From the NCBI RefSeq assembly GCF_001623075.1, contig NZ_LMCF01000016.1, positions 87,635-151,634 on the forward strand: DNA of 64,000 bases. The letters are read 5' to 3'. The translations under genes were made by a program, and so were the position numbers. The DNA is from Pseudovibrio sp. Ad37 (GTDB taxonomy: Bacteria > Pseudomonadota > Alphaproteobacteria > Rhizobiales > Stappiaceae). A model generated the notes under the pieces. The model was not told where the DNA came from. It worked only from the letters and a program-made list of their open reading frames with translations, and did no database searches. The first letter of the stretch is position 1. Every line of letters starts with the position of its first letter. This document shows, piece by piece, positions 36,913-45,694 of the stretch.

Positions 36913-38358
36913 ATGACAAATAACAATAATGCAAAAACATTGACCCCGGATATCTGTGTTATTGGCGCTGGCTCGGGCGGCCTCTCAGTCGCAGCAGCAG
37001 CAGCAGCCTTTGGCGTGGATGTTGTCCTGATTGAAAAGGGTAAGATGGGTGGTGACTGTCTGAACTATGGCTGCGTCCCATCCAAAGCAATTATTGCAGC
37101 TGGTAAAGCCGCCGCTACCTTTCGGTCCTCAGAAAAATTTGGCGTTGGCGCTCAAGAGCCTGAGATTGATTTCTATAAGGTGAATGATCACGTTCATGAT
37201 GTGATCGCCACCATAGCTCCACATGACTCTGTTGAGCGCTTCGAAGGTTTGGGTGTGCACGTCATCCAGGGTGCAGGTGAGTTTACTTCCGCAGATACCG
37301 TGAGAGTCGGCGAGCAGATTATTAAAGCACGCCGCTTTGTCATTGCTACGGGCTCCAGCGCTGCGGTCCCTCCGATCCCTGGTATTGAAAACACACCGTA
37401 CCTGACAAACGAAAACCTGTTTGAACTGAAAGAGTGCCCTGAGCACTTGATCATTATTGGTGCAGGGCCAATCGGCATGGAGATGGCACAGGCTCACCGT
37501 CGTCTGGGAAGCCGTGTCACAGTCATTGAAGCATTGCGTCCATTAGCAGTGACCGATCCTGCCCATGCTACTCAAGTCATCGAGAAGATGGAATCCGAAG
37601 GTGTTGAGATTCTTGCAAACACCAAGGTCAACAGCGTTGAACGCACTGACGCTGGCGTAAAAGTCTCTATCAAAGTTGATGATGAAGCCGAAGGAACCGT
37701 TGAAGGCACACATCTGCTGATCGCGGCAGGTCGTGCCCCAAACGTCTCTTCTCTTGGTTTGGAAGCCGCTGGCATTGAGTATAGCCGCAAAGGCATCAAG
37801 GCAGATGACGGGCTACGCACAACAAACCGTAAAGTTTATGCGATCGGTGATGTCGCCGGTGGAGCGCAGTTTACACATGCCGCAGGAGCGCACGCTTCAC
37901 TCGTCATTCGCTCAATCCTGTTCCGCATGCCGGTCAATCACAACAACATAACAATGCCTGCGGTGACCTATACTGAGCCTGAGATTGGGCAGGTTGGTCT
38001 TTCAGAGCAGCAAGCACGCGAACAGCTGGGCGATAAGCTCAAAGTTCTGATAGCAGAGTTCTCCGGAAATGATAGGGCGCTGGCCGAAGGCAAAGGCAAA
38101 GGTCAGGTTAAGCTCCTGACCAACGGAAAAGGGCAGCTTGTTGGTGCGTCCATTGTAGGCCCAGGTGCTGGTGAGCAGATTGGTCTGTTGGCTCTGATGA
38201 TCTCTCAAAAGTTGAAGGTCGGTGCTCTCTTGGGCGTGGTCTTCCCGTACCCGACACTAAATGAGGCAATTCGCAGAGCTGCACTTACGTATTATGCGGA
38301 TGCCCCTAAAAATCCATGGCTCCGCAGAATTCTGGCGCTTCTGAGAAAGTTCGGATGA
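36913..38358 (+). CDS. FAD pyridine-nucleotide disulfide oxidoreductase (mercuric-reductase-like)
   Basis: 481 residues. FAD motif GAGSGGLSVAAAAAAFG; redox-active disulfide GGDCLNYGCVPSK; NAD(P) motif GAGPIGMEMAQAHRRLG; the second FAD motif in VYAIGDVAGG; and the C-terminal dimer domain with FPYPTLNEAIRRAA. The terminal His-Pro pair of lipoamide dehydrogenase/glutathione reductase is replaced by YPT, and the C-terminal Cys pair of true MerA is absent, so the substrate is unlikely to be mercury. It is probably co-transcribed with the TVP38 gene. Confidence 0.9.
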   Translation: MTNNNNAKTLTPDICVIGAGSGGLSVAAAAAAFGVDVVLIEKGKMGGDCLNYGCVPSKAIIAAGKAAATFRSSEKFGVGAQEPEIDFYKVNDHVHDVIATIAPHDSVERFEGLGVHVIQGAGEFTSADTVRVGEQIIKARRFVIATGSSAAVPPIPGIENTPYLTNENLFELKECPEHLIIIGAGPIGMEMAQAHRRLGSRVTVIEALRPLAVTDPAHATQVIEKMESEGVEILANTKVNSVERTDAGVKVSIKVDDEAEGTVEGTHLLIAAGRAPNVSSLGLEAAGIEYSRKGIKADDGLRTTNRKVYAIGDVAGGAQFTHAAGAHASLVIRSILFRMPVNHNNITMPAVTYTEPEIGQVGLSEQQAREQLGDKLKVLIAEFSGNDRALAEGKGKGQVKLLTNGKGQLVGASIVGPGAGEQIGLLALMISQKLKVGALLGVVFPYPTLNEAIRRAALTYYADAPKNPWLRRILALLRKFG

Positions 38359-38488
38359 CGCAGTTGTGATCAGCTGTGAGAGAAGTGTGTTGCTTGGCAC
38401 ACGTCATCTGCTAAAAATGAGTAAGGCATAGCGCGTAACAACAAATTGCGCTGCACGATCATTGTGTACCAACTCATCAGGTAGGTGG

Positions 38489-40036
38489 ATGGCTCAAAAT
38501 AATGGGAGAGTGGCCTCTGAAACAGAGGTCACACCGAAAAAGCTGAACTCGGATGAAACTCCGAAAGACAGACACCGCAAGATATTTGGCGGTGGAATGG
38601 GCCTCTCTGGCAAACTTTTGCTGCTGACAATCTTGTTTGTCATGCTCAGTGAAGTTCTTATTTTTGTCCCTTCAATTGCAAATTATCGAAACACTTGGCT
38701 GCGCGATCGATTAGCGGTTGGTGGTGTTGCCGCAACTTTGTTGTCAGAGAGTGAGACACTGTCTCCGCAAGTCCAGCAAAAACTGCTTGAGGCAACGGGT
38801 GCTCAAGCGATTTCTCTTGCCGTTGGAGAGCGCCGTAATTTGATCGCTATGGAGAGTTCAGAAATGAACATCACCAAGACGATTGATATGACACAGGATT
38901 CCCCATGGGATGCGATTGGATGTAGCCTTCAGTTTCTGACTGGAACGCGAACCGGCCAGATCCGCGTCATCGGCGATATTGATATGCGCTCAGGCGGCAG
39001 AGTGGATATGGTCTTCCCAGCATCTTTGCTGCGAGACGATTTGCAGAAATACGCTCTGAACATTCTGCAATTATCTCTCCTCATCTCATGCCTGACAGCC
39101 GCGCTTGTGTATCTGTCCATTCGGTCATTGCTGCTGCGTCCTTTGCAACGGCTCACTGGCTCTATGATGCGGTTTGCTGAATCTCCTGAGAATGCGCGAG
39201 AGATTATCAAGCCAAGCGGGCGTGCGGATGAGCTGGGTGAGGCTGAAATTCAATTGCAGTCCATGCAGAAGTCTCTGAACCAGACATTGAACCAGCAACG
39301 CCGTATGGCAGCGTTGGGGCTAGCTGTTTCCAAGATCAACCATGATATGCGGAATTTGCTCGCGTCAGCACAGCTGTTCCTTGAGCGATTGGAGCTACTG
39401 CCGGACCCGACCGTACAACGTGTCGCACCCAAGATCCTTGCAACGCTCGACCGGGCGGCCAGCTACACCAGTGCAGTGTTGTCCTACGGCAAGGCTCAGG
39501 AGGCTGCTCCAGAGCTGCGTGTCATCCGCCTTGCATCGGTTCTGCGCGATGTGGAGGAGGTTCTTGGCCTGTCCAGATACGCTGATGGCATAGAGATGCA
39601 TGTCAGCGTACCGGAGACGCAGGAGCTGGAAGCAGATCCTGAACAAATATTCCGCGTATTGCTCAATCTCTGCCGGAACTCGGTGCAAGCGATGGAAGCG
39701 TCCAAAGACGCGTCTGGTGTTGTTTGCAGGATTGAGATCCATTCAGAGGTTAAAGACGACATGCTGTCCATCTATGTCTCTGATACGGGACCAGGTATTC
39801 CTGCAAAAGCTCAGGAGGGATTGTTCAAAGCCTTCCAGACATCCGGCAAAGTTGGCGGAACAGGATTGGGTCTGGCGATTGCAGCAGAGATCGTTGTGGC
39901 GCACGGAGGTAAGATCACATTGGAGAAAGAGGTGACGACCGGGGCTTGTTTCAAAATCCAGTTGCCATACCGGCATGGGGCACAAGCGACTGAAAAAATT
40001 ACGAGACTATTCCCTGCTGACAGCAGCAAGGGCTAA
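38489..40036 (+). CDS. Sensor histidine kinase (orphan)
   Basis: About 515 residues. Two membrane segments (about residues 37-60 and 192-216) flank a periplasmic sensor region; a HAMP-like linker follows, then a coiled coil, the phospho-acceptor box with His285 (KINHDMRN), and the ATPase domain (NLCRNSVQAM, DTGPGIP, GTGLGLAIAAEIV). The sequence around the His is HDMRN instead of the commoner HELRT. No response regulator is adjacent. ATG 38489 is preceded by AGGTAGG. Confidence 0.9.
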   Translation: MAQNNGRVASETEVTPKKLNSDETPKDRHRKIFGGGMGLSGKLLLLTILFVMLSEVLIFVPSIANYRNTWLRDRLAVGGVAATLLSESETLSPQVQQKLLEATGAQAISLAVGERRNLIAMESSEMNITKTIDMTQDSPWDAIGCSLQFLTGTRTGQIRVIGDIDMRSGGRVDMVFPASLLRDDLQKYALNILQLSLLISCLTAALVYLSIRSLLLRPLQRLTGSMMRFAESPENAREIIKPSGRADELGEAEIQLQSMQKSLNQTLNQQRRMAALGLAVSKINHDMRNLLASAQLFLERLELLPDPTVQRVAPKILATLDRAASYTSAVLSYGKAQEAAPELRVIRLASVLRDVEEVLGLSRYADGIEMHVSVPETQELEADPEQIFRVLLNLCRNSVQAMEASKDASGVVCRIEIHSEVKDDMLSIYVSDTGPGIPAKAQEGLFKAFQTSGKVGGTGLGLAIAAEIVVAHGGKITLEKEVTTGACFKIQLPYRHGAQATEKITRLFPADSSKG

Positions 40037-40227
40037 TCTCTAGAAAAGCTGTACTGTGCAAGTGCAGCTTTTCTCACGTTTAGGCTGCAATGCCCTACGT
40101 CTTTGTTCTGATAGTCAGAAATTGTTATCCCCAAAACGCAAAATCACTTTAAAAAACTTCTCTAAAGCGCTTGCCAAGGTCCAGTAAGGCGGCTACATAG
40201 ACCCCCGTTCCGCAGGGAACGCGGCCT

Positions 40228-40304
40228 GCACCGGTAGCTCAGCTGGATAGAGCACCAGACTACGAATCTGGGGGTCGGGGGTTCGAATCCTCCCCGGTGC
40301 GCCA
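40228..40304 (+). tRNA. tRNA-Arg (anticodon ACG), copy 1
   Basis: 77 bases with encoded CCA. Acceptor stem GCACCGG/CCGGTGC, anticodon loop CTACGAA between CCAGA and TCTGG gives ACG, T-loop GTTCGAATCC. All four arms pair. It is identical to the copy 151 bases downstream. Confidence 0.96.
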
Positions 40305-40378
40305 TTTACTCTCCTCTTAAGAGTGGGTGGTTTAGATAGCACTAGGCCGATACATAATTCTTGTTCGCAAGAAACAGC

Positions 40379-40455
40379 GCACCGGTAGCTCAGCTGGATA
40401 GAGCACCAGACTACGAATCTGGGGGTCGGGGGTTCGAATCCTCCCCGGTGCGCCA
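40379..40455 (+). tRNA. tRNA-Arg (anticodon ACG), copy 2
   Basis: 77 bases including CCA, identical over its whole length to the copy at 40228. The 74-base spacer between them is not repeated, so only the gene has been kept identical, as expected for recent duplication or gene conversion. Confidence 0.96.
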
Positions 40456-40525
40456 ATCTTCTCTCTCCTAAAATTTGACTGCTTCATCTGATAGATGAAT
40501 TGTGCTTACTAAACTCTTTGAGCAT

Positions 40526-41746
40526 TCAATTGCTTGAAGCGAGAGTTTCTTCTTCGCTTTGCCCTTGTGGAAGATTTTCCAGCAAAAACCTGATGATGTT
40601 TTCGCCCATCACAGCTGCGATCTGTTTTTCTGTGAAACCTCGTTTCAAAAGTTCCTGTGTCAGAACCGCATATTCGGACGTGTCGAAGGCAGTCGTAACA
40701 GAACCATCGAAGTCAGATCCCAACGCCACATGGTCGATACCGGCAATTGAAACGGCATAATCAATTGAAGCTGCAACACCCTTTGGACTGATGTCACAAG
40801 CCGCTGCATCCCAAAAACCGATACCAATCAACCCGCCTTTTGCTGAAATTGTTCTGACTTGATCATCCGTGAGATTGCGAGGCGTGTCACAAATCCCTTG
40901 TACGCCTGTATGAGAAACGACAATCGGTCGTGTCGCCATTGCCAGCACATCTTCAACCACCGCTGGAGAAGAATGAGCAACATCGACAATCATCTCCCTC
41001 TTCTCCATAAGCCGAACCACGTCCTTGCCAAAGTTCGTGAGGCCTGCCTTGGATTGGCCATGGAGAGAGCCACCCAGTTTATTGTCGAAGAAGTGCTGTA
41101 GGCCCATCAATCGCAAACCGCCCTCGTAAAGCCGATCCACGTTCTTGATATCACCATCCAGTGCATGCCCGCCTTCTGTGCCTAGGACCCCGGCAATGAT
41201 TTTAGAGCCTTGGGCTCTCGCTGTCAGGACAGCTTCCAGTTCTTCTCTATTATGGACAACAGTAATTTCGTCTGGATGCTTCTGCTCCAGATCGTAAAGA
41301 CGCTGCGCTTGCAACAGCGCACGCTCAGAAAGCTTATTCAGTGCGCTAGAAGGCCAACTTTGCAGCCAACCTAGCAGAGTGATGTTGTCAAAAGCCTCGG
41401 CTGAGTTCTTCTTGTAGTTTTGTCCACGGGGGGACTTGGTGACGCTGGTGAAGATTTGTACACCAACATTACCCTTTTTGAAGCGTGGAAGGTCAGAGTG
41501 ACCGATCGAAGATTCCTGCGATATGTTTCTGCCCCAGAGCAAAACATCATTATGCAGGTCTGCAATCCGCAACTTGTCGTGCAAAGCCTGTGCGTCTGCG
41601 CTGATGGAATAGGGAGTGTGTTCGACAACCCGATTTTGGGACTGATCAACATATTGGGCAACATAGCCAGATCGAATGATGCCATATCCCGCTGCAGCTA
41701 CGATCACGACTGCACCTAAACCAACCTTTAAATAAGAGAAACCCAT
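40526..41746 (-). CDS. Membrane-anchored dipeptidase, peptidase family M19
   Basis: 406 residues. One N-terminal membrane helix (about 6-27) places the body outside the inner membrane. The renal-dipeptidase fold shows the first metal motif IADLHNDVLLWGR (H-x-D), the bridging Glu in GTEGGHAL, VDVAHSSPAVVEDV, VVSHTGVQGIC and the late LGSDFDGS. The family cleaves dipeptides, often with a D-residue at the C-terminus, using two zinc ions. It is alone on its strand, convergent with the tRNA pair. Confidence 0.9.
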   Translation of the reverse strand: MGFSYLKVGLGAVVIVAAAGYGIIRSGYVAQYVDQSQNRVVEHTPYSISADAQALHDKLRIADLHNDVLLWGRNISQESSIGHSDLPRFKKGNVGVQIFTSVTKSPRGQNYKKNSAEAFDNITLLGWLQSWPSSALNKLSERALLQAQRLYDLEQKHPDEITVVHNREELEAVLTARAQGSKIIAGVLGTEGGHALDGDIKNVDRLYEGGLRLMGLQHFFDNKLGGSLHGQSKAGLTNFGKDVVRLMEKREMIVDVAHSSPAVVEDVLAMATRPIVVSHTGVQGICDTPRNLTDDQVRTISAKGGLIGIGFWDAAACDISPKGVAASIDYAVSIAGIDHVALGSDFDGSVTTAFDTSEYAVLTQELLKRGFTEKQIAAVMGENIIRFLLENLPQGQSEEETLASSN

Positions 41747-41957
41747 AATAGACGCCCAATATGTTTGCAGTCACCGACCGGGAAATATCACTTTACCTTA
41801 GGGTATATTCCATATTTGTCCAGTTGCCTCAACCATGGGATGTCATCGCTCAACTGGAGGTATAGCTTGTATCTCCTTGTCACTGAGAGGAGCTTCTGGG
41901 TAATATGAAAACGAATTTCTACGGTTCTATAAATAGTTAAAGGCGAGAGGCGTTATC

Positions 41958-42542
41958 ATGAATGCTCAACAACTAGTCGAGATCATTCGTTCGCGCACAT
42001 CAGCATCACTTAAGCTCATGAAAGCGCCTGGTCCGAATAGAGAAGAGATGAAGCTGATAATTGAGGCCGCTGCAGCGGCTCCTGATCACGGGCATCTACA
42101 TCCATTCCGAATTTTGGAAATCCCGACAGACGCACGCAATGATCTGGGAGATCTGTTTGTAAAAGCCGTTGAAGAAATAAAAGATGAACCAACCGAAGAA
42201 GCGCTTACCCGTGCAAGGGAAAAAGCGCATAAAGGGCCTGTGCTTCTGGTTTTGATCGGATGTTTTCACGGTTCGGATGAGACCCGTATTCCCCAATATG
42301 AGCAAATGCTCTCAGCGGGGACAGCTTTGCAAAACATGGTGCTTGTAGCTCACGCTATGGGGTATGCATCCCGGATTACCAGTGGTGACAGTGCGCGTTC
42401 CTCTGCCTTCCATAAAGGGTTGGGTCTCTCAGACAATGAGGAGTTCCTGTGCTTTATCTCCATTGGCAAAGTTGATGAAACAAGACCTGCCAAGGGTAGA
42501 CAAGAAGCCCAGGAAATCCATTCAACCTGGATGCCGGAGTAA
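41958..42542 (+). CDS. Nitroreductase family protein, YdjA-like
   Basis: 194 residues, FMN-dependent minimal nitroreductase. The N-terminal SLKLMKAPGPNREEMKLIIEAA and APDHGHLHPFRIL match the YdjA group, and AGTALQNMVLVAHAMGY is the core dimer helix. It reduces nitro or quinone groups with NAD(P)H; the natural substrate is unknown. It is convergent with the mogA-like gene, separated by only 5 bases. Confidence 0.88.
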   Translation: MNAQQLVEIIRSRTSASLKLMKAPGPNREEMKLIIEAAAAAPDHGHLHPFRILEIPTDARNDLGDLFVKAVEEIKDEPTEEALTRAREKAHKGPVLLVLIGCFHGSDETRIPQYEQMLSAGTALQNMVLVAHAMGYASRITSGDSARSSAFHKGLGLSDNEEFLCFISIGKVDETRPAKGRQEAQEIHSTWMPE

Positions 42543-42547
42543 AGTAC

Positions 42548-43072
42548 TTACTTCGCCTTTGGACGAAACACCACGATCACGTTTGGATCTGTTTCAATAC
42601 GCCCTGCGCCGATCAGATCCAGGCAGTACGGCACCGCTTGGAAGACCGCATCAAGGCAGGTTTTGATGCTAGCTGGTTTGCCCGGCAGGTTGATGATGAG
42701 GCTTTTGCCACGAATGCCAGCTGTTTGACGTGAAAGAATTGCAGTCGGCACTTCTTTCAGAGACAGTTGGCGCATCAGTTCTCCAAACCCACGAAGTTCC
42801 TTCTCCATCACCAATTCCATCGCTTCAGGCGTCAAGTCGCGAGGAGAGGGACCTGTTCCACCTGTTGTGAGGATCAGGTCGATACCATCTTCATCAGCCA
42901 ATTGCTTCAAAGTAGTGCTGACGCTTTCGATTCCATCCGGAATGATCTTATGGATGGGCTCCCACGGACTGGTCACAGCTTCTTCAAGGTATGCGAGAAT
43001 AGCTGGGCCACTTTTGTCTTCGTAAGTTCCATCACTGGCGCGATCGGAGATGGTAACAGCTGCAATCTTCAT
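42548..43072 (-). CDS. mog: Molybdopterin adenylyltransferase MogA-like
   Basis: 174 residues. MogA/MoaB fold: VTISDRASDGTYEDKSGPAI at the start, LTTGGTGPSPRDLTPEAM (the GGTG motif), SRQTAGIRGKSLIINLPGKPASIKTCLDAV near the end. It adenylates molybdopterin before molybdenum insertion. MogA rather than MoaB is favoured by the N-terminal Asp-Lys-Ser-Gly pattern. It is not next to other cofactor genes here. Confidence 0.9.
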   Translation of the reverse strand: MKIAAVTISDRASDGTYEDKSGPAILAYLEEAVTSPWEPIHKIIPDGIESVSTTLKQLADEDGIDLILTTGGTGPSPRDLTPEAMELVMEKELRGFGELMRQLSLKEVPTAILSRQTAGIRGKSLIINLPGKPASIKTCLDAVFQAVPYCLDLIGAGRIETDPNVIVVFRPKAK

Positions 43073-43595
43073 GGATATCTCTCATAGACACGGATGATTT
43101 GCAGCGAGAGTAAGCGTGGAAATGCTTGGGTTCAAACATTAATTGCCTACTACTTTCCTTGTCCTCTTATTCTTTCAGGCCTGCAGAGAGCCCGTATCCT
43201 TCTACGGTTTGCCATCTACTCCCCATGTGTTTCTCATTGTGTATTTTGATAGACTGACGCTTCTTTGTTTAAACGTTACTATCCCGTCATTACTGAAGTT
43301 TTTAGGATGTTATCTACGTAATCCGGGGGGAGAAGCTGCAACAGATTGAGATGCATTTTACCCGTAACAGTAATGGTCTCTTGCAAGTCCGATACTAACT
43401 TTGGGTAATGTCATGTGCAGTTATTCTAAGTCACTCTCAGCTTACAACTTTGATGTGCCGGGATGTTTCGGACATGTACTCTGCAGCTGTGCTAAATAGA
43501 ACAGATATGGATAAGTACGTAGAATAGCTTGGCGATCTGAATTTTGAAATGCACTCAAACAGCTGTTGGGCTGCAAAGCGTAAGGAATCCGCTTA
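43073..43595. other. 523-base intergenic region upstream of the redox operon
   Basis: AT-rich, with no protein I can support; a 68-codon frame at 43143-43349 has no recognisable features. It should hold the promoter of the five-gene redox operon and that of mog. No clear -35/-10 pair or long palindrome was found. Confidence 0.5.
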
Positions 43596-45212
43596 ATGCG
43601 TAAAGTGCAAGTTGCTGCATTAGATGAACTTGAAGATCGTAAGCCTGCTCATGCACTTGTTAGCGAGGTGGATCTCGTTGTCGTAAGGTTCGATGAGGAC
43701 ATCTCCGTCCTCTACGGTCGTTGCCTCCATCGCGGTGCATTGCTTTCTGATGGATATGTCAGAGGTCGCAATCTGATTTGTGGATTGCATCAGTGGGATT
43801 ATCGCCTGAACTCCGGTGTCAGCGCCTATGACAACAAAGAGTGCCTGCGAAAATTCACGCATTTCGTTGAAGACGGCAACATATATGTTGATGAAGATGA
43901 AGTGAAGGCATGGGCTAAGGACAACCCGCAGCCCTATTTCCGCAAAGCCTATCTGGGTGAGTACGCGGATTTTCATGGTACGGAAGAAGAACCTCATAAC
44001 AAACTGATTCAGACATACGCACGGGCAGGGCTGAAGCAGACGGGCCATCACGGCGCAATTGAAGCTATGGGAGTGCCGACAACAGAACTTCCTCAATGGG
44101 AAGATATTCAGATACTGACAGCGCAGCTGCAAAAGCCGCCGCGGTTGGATGAAGAACCCGTTGGAACTGATATTGTTATCGGCCCCAAAGCCCAGAAGCC
44201 GTTACACCTGAAAATCCCGCTCTTTGTCTCAGACATGAGCTTTGGTGCACTATCAGAACCCGCCAAAATTGCACTCGCGCGCGGCGCAGAGAGCGTTGGC
44301 ACAGGCATCTGTTCTGGTGAAGGCGGGATGCTGGCAGAAGAGCAAGCAGAAAACACACGCTACTTTTATGAGTTAGCTTCTGCGCGTTTTGGTTTCTCTT
44401 GGGATCAGTTGGAAAAAGTTCAGGCCTTCCATTTCAAGGGCGGGCAAGCTGCCAAAACCGGAACTGGCGGACACCTGCCAGCTGCGAAAGTGACTGAGAA
44501 AATCGCAGCGGTGAGGGGACTACCTCCGGGAGAGGGCGCAATCTCGCCTGCAAGATTTCCTGAGTGGATGAAACCAGCAGATTTCCGCAAGTTTGCAGAT
44601 GAAGTGCGCGATAAAACTGGCGGGATCCCAATTGGATTCAAGCTGTCTGCGCAGCATATCGAAAAAGACATCGATGCCGCTCTGGAAGTTGGCGTTGATT
44701 ACATTATCCTCGATGGACGTGGTGGCGGCACCGGTGCTTCGCCGCTCGTGTTCCGAGATAATATCTCTGTTCCAACCATTCCGGCGTTGGCGCGAGCGCG
44801 TCGTCATCTGGATCGCAGCGGTCAACGGGATGTAACGCTTGTTATCACCGGTGGACTTCGTAAACCGGAAGATTTCGTGAAAGCAATGGCCTTGGGTGCC
44901 GATGCAATAGCCTTGGCGAATGCGCCAATGCAGGCCATTGGCTGTATTGCCATGAGAGCGTGCCATACCAACAACTGCCCGGTCGGTATCGCTACTCAGA
45001 AAGACCATCTGGTCGCGCGTTTGGAAGTTGAAAAGTCCGCAAAGCGTTTGGAGAAGTTTTTCACGGCCTCAGTTGAACTGATGAAAGTGATGGCCCGGGC
45101 CTGTGGGCATGCACATATCTCCGATTTCTCTATCGATGACATCACGAGTTGGAAGAAGGATATGGCGGAGCTTGCTGGCATCAACTGGGCAGGGCACGGC
45201 CCCAATGACTAA
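43596..45212 (+). CDS. Rieske-domain/FMN glutamate-synthase-like fusion protein
   Basis: 538 residues, no signal or membrane segment. N-terminal Rieske [2Fe-2S] domain: Cys43-x-His45 and Cys62-x2-His65. From about residue 130 to 520 is the GltB-type FMN-binding barrel (FVSDMSFGALSEPAKIALARGA, FHFKGGQAAKTGTGGHLPA, YIILDGRGGGTGASP). The 3Fe-4S motif of glutamate synthases is kept: Cys450-x5-Cys456-x4-Cys461. There is no glutaminase domain, so it is probably not a glutamine-dependent glutamate synthase. It heads a five-gene operon of redox membrane proteins; electrons may pass between FMN, 3Fe-4S and the Rieske cluster. Substrate unknown. Confidence 0.9.
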   Translation: MRKVQVAALDELEDRKPAHALVSEVDLVVVRFDEDISVLYGRCLHRGALLSDGYVRGRNLICGLHQWDYRLNSGVSAYDNKECLRKFTHFVEDGNIYVDEDEVKAWAKDNPQPYFRKAYLGEYADFHGTEEEPHNKLIQTYARAGLKQTGHHGAIEAMGVPTTELPQWEDIQILTAQLQKPPRLDEEPVGTDIVIGPKAQKPLHLKIPLFVSDMSFGALSEPAKIALARGAESVGTGICSGEGGMLAEEQAENTRYFYELASARFGFSWDQLEKVQAFHFKGGQAAKTGTGGHLPAAKVTEKIAAVRGLPPGEGAISPARFPEWMKPADFRKFADEVRDKTGGIPIGFKLSAQHIEKDIDAALEVGVDYIILDGRGGGTGASPLVFRDNISVPTIPALARARRHLDRSGQRDVTLVITGGLRKPEDFVKAMALGADAIALANAPMQAIGCIAMRACHTNNCPVGIATQKDHLVARLEVEKSAKRLEKFFTASVELMKVMARACGHAHISDFSIDDITSWKKDMAELAGINWAGHGPND

Positions 45213-45257
45213 TTCTCCCTGCCAACAACGGCAGCACAAAATCAGTAGGGTGCAGAA

Positions 45258-45527
45258 ATGATCGTTGCTGAAGGTATTATTCTGATTGCACAAATTTACT
45301 GCGTGATTGGTCTTGTCGTCGCTCTGGCTTTTATCAGTTTTGGCCTGGGGCGTGTGGAACTTGCTGCGCGTGGAGCTTTTCTCTTCCGCCTGCAGATTAT
45401 CCCGGGGCTGATCCTTCTTTGGCCAGTTGTCATTGTGCGTTGGATTGCACTGGAACGCTCCGATGAAAAAATCTTGCTCGATAAAGAAGAAAAAGAACTC
45501 CACGAAGAGCAGGAGGCCAAGAAGTAA
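45258..45527 (+). CDS. Small membrane protein of the redox operon (89 residues)
   Basis: Two membrane helices (about residues 5-30 and 42-64) and a highly charged C-terminal tail rich in Glu/Lys (about 66-89). No known family. It starts 45 bases after the GltB-like gene and its stop overlaps the next start by one base (TAATG), which points to coupled translation. Confidence 0.75.
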   Translation: MIVAEGIILIAQIYCVIGLVVALAFISFGLGRVELAARGAFLFRLQIIPGLILLWPVVIVRWIALERSDEKILLDKEEKELHEEQEAKK

Positions 45528-45694
45528 TGCAGCGCGCCTATAGAAAAGCCCACCGCACCATTTGGCTCATTCTGGCCATTCTCATTCCTCTCGTTTTGGG
45601 ACTAGCGCTTTTGATGCGTCCGACAGGAACGCACGAACAGCCGCTTGTTCCCCTTGATGACACAGCAAAGTCGGCTCTGGAGGCAAACCAGTGA
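45527..45694 (+). CDS. Small single-helix protein of the redox operon (55 residues)
   Basis: 55 residues: a basic N-terminus (MQRAYRKAHRTIW), one membrane helix (about 13-31, LILAILIPLVLGLALLM) and a short periplasmic-type tail. No known family. It shares a base with the previous stop, and its TGA overlaps the GTG of the next gene (GTGA), so it is translated as part of the set. The overlap on both sides is the main evidence that it is a real gene. Confidence 0.72.
   Translation: MQRAYRKAHRTIWLILAILIPLVLGLALLMRPTGTHEQPLVPLDDTAKSALEANQ

Noticed and set aside
36913..38358. Calling the disulfide oxidoreductase a mercuric reductase
   Set aside because: The C-terminal Cys pair of MerA is missing, and no mer genes are nearby.
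43143..43349. Small 68-codon frame as a gene
   Set aside because: No ribosome site, no family resemblance and odd composition; treated as chance.
44520..45008. 162-codon frame on the strand opposite the Rieske-GltB gene
   Set aside because: It is a shadow of a well-supported gene with clear motifs; the frame has no family signature.
43596..45212. Calling the Rieske-GltB protein a glutamate synthase large subunit
   Set aside because: It lacks the glutaminase domain, carries an extra Rieske domain and has no gltD partner.
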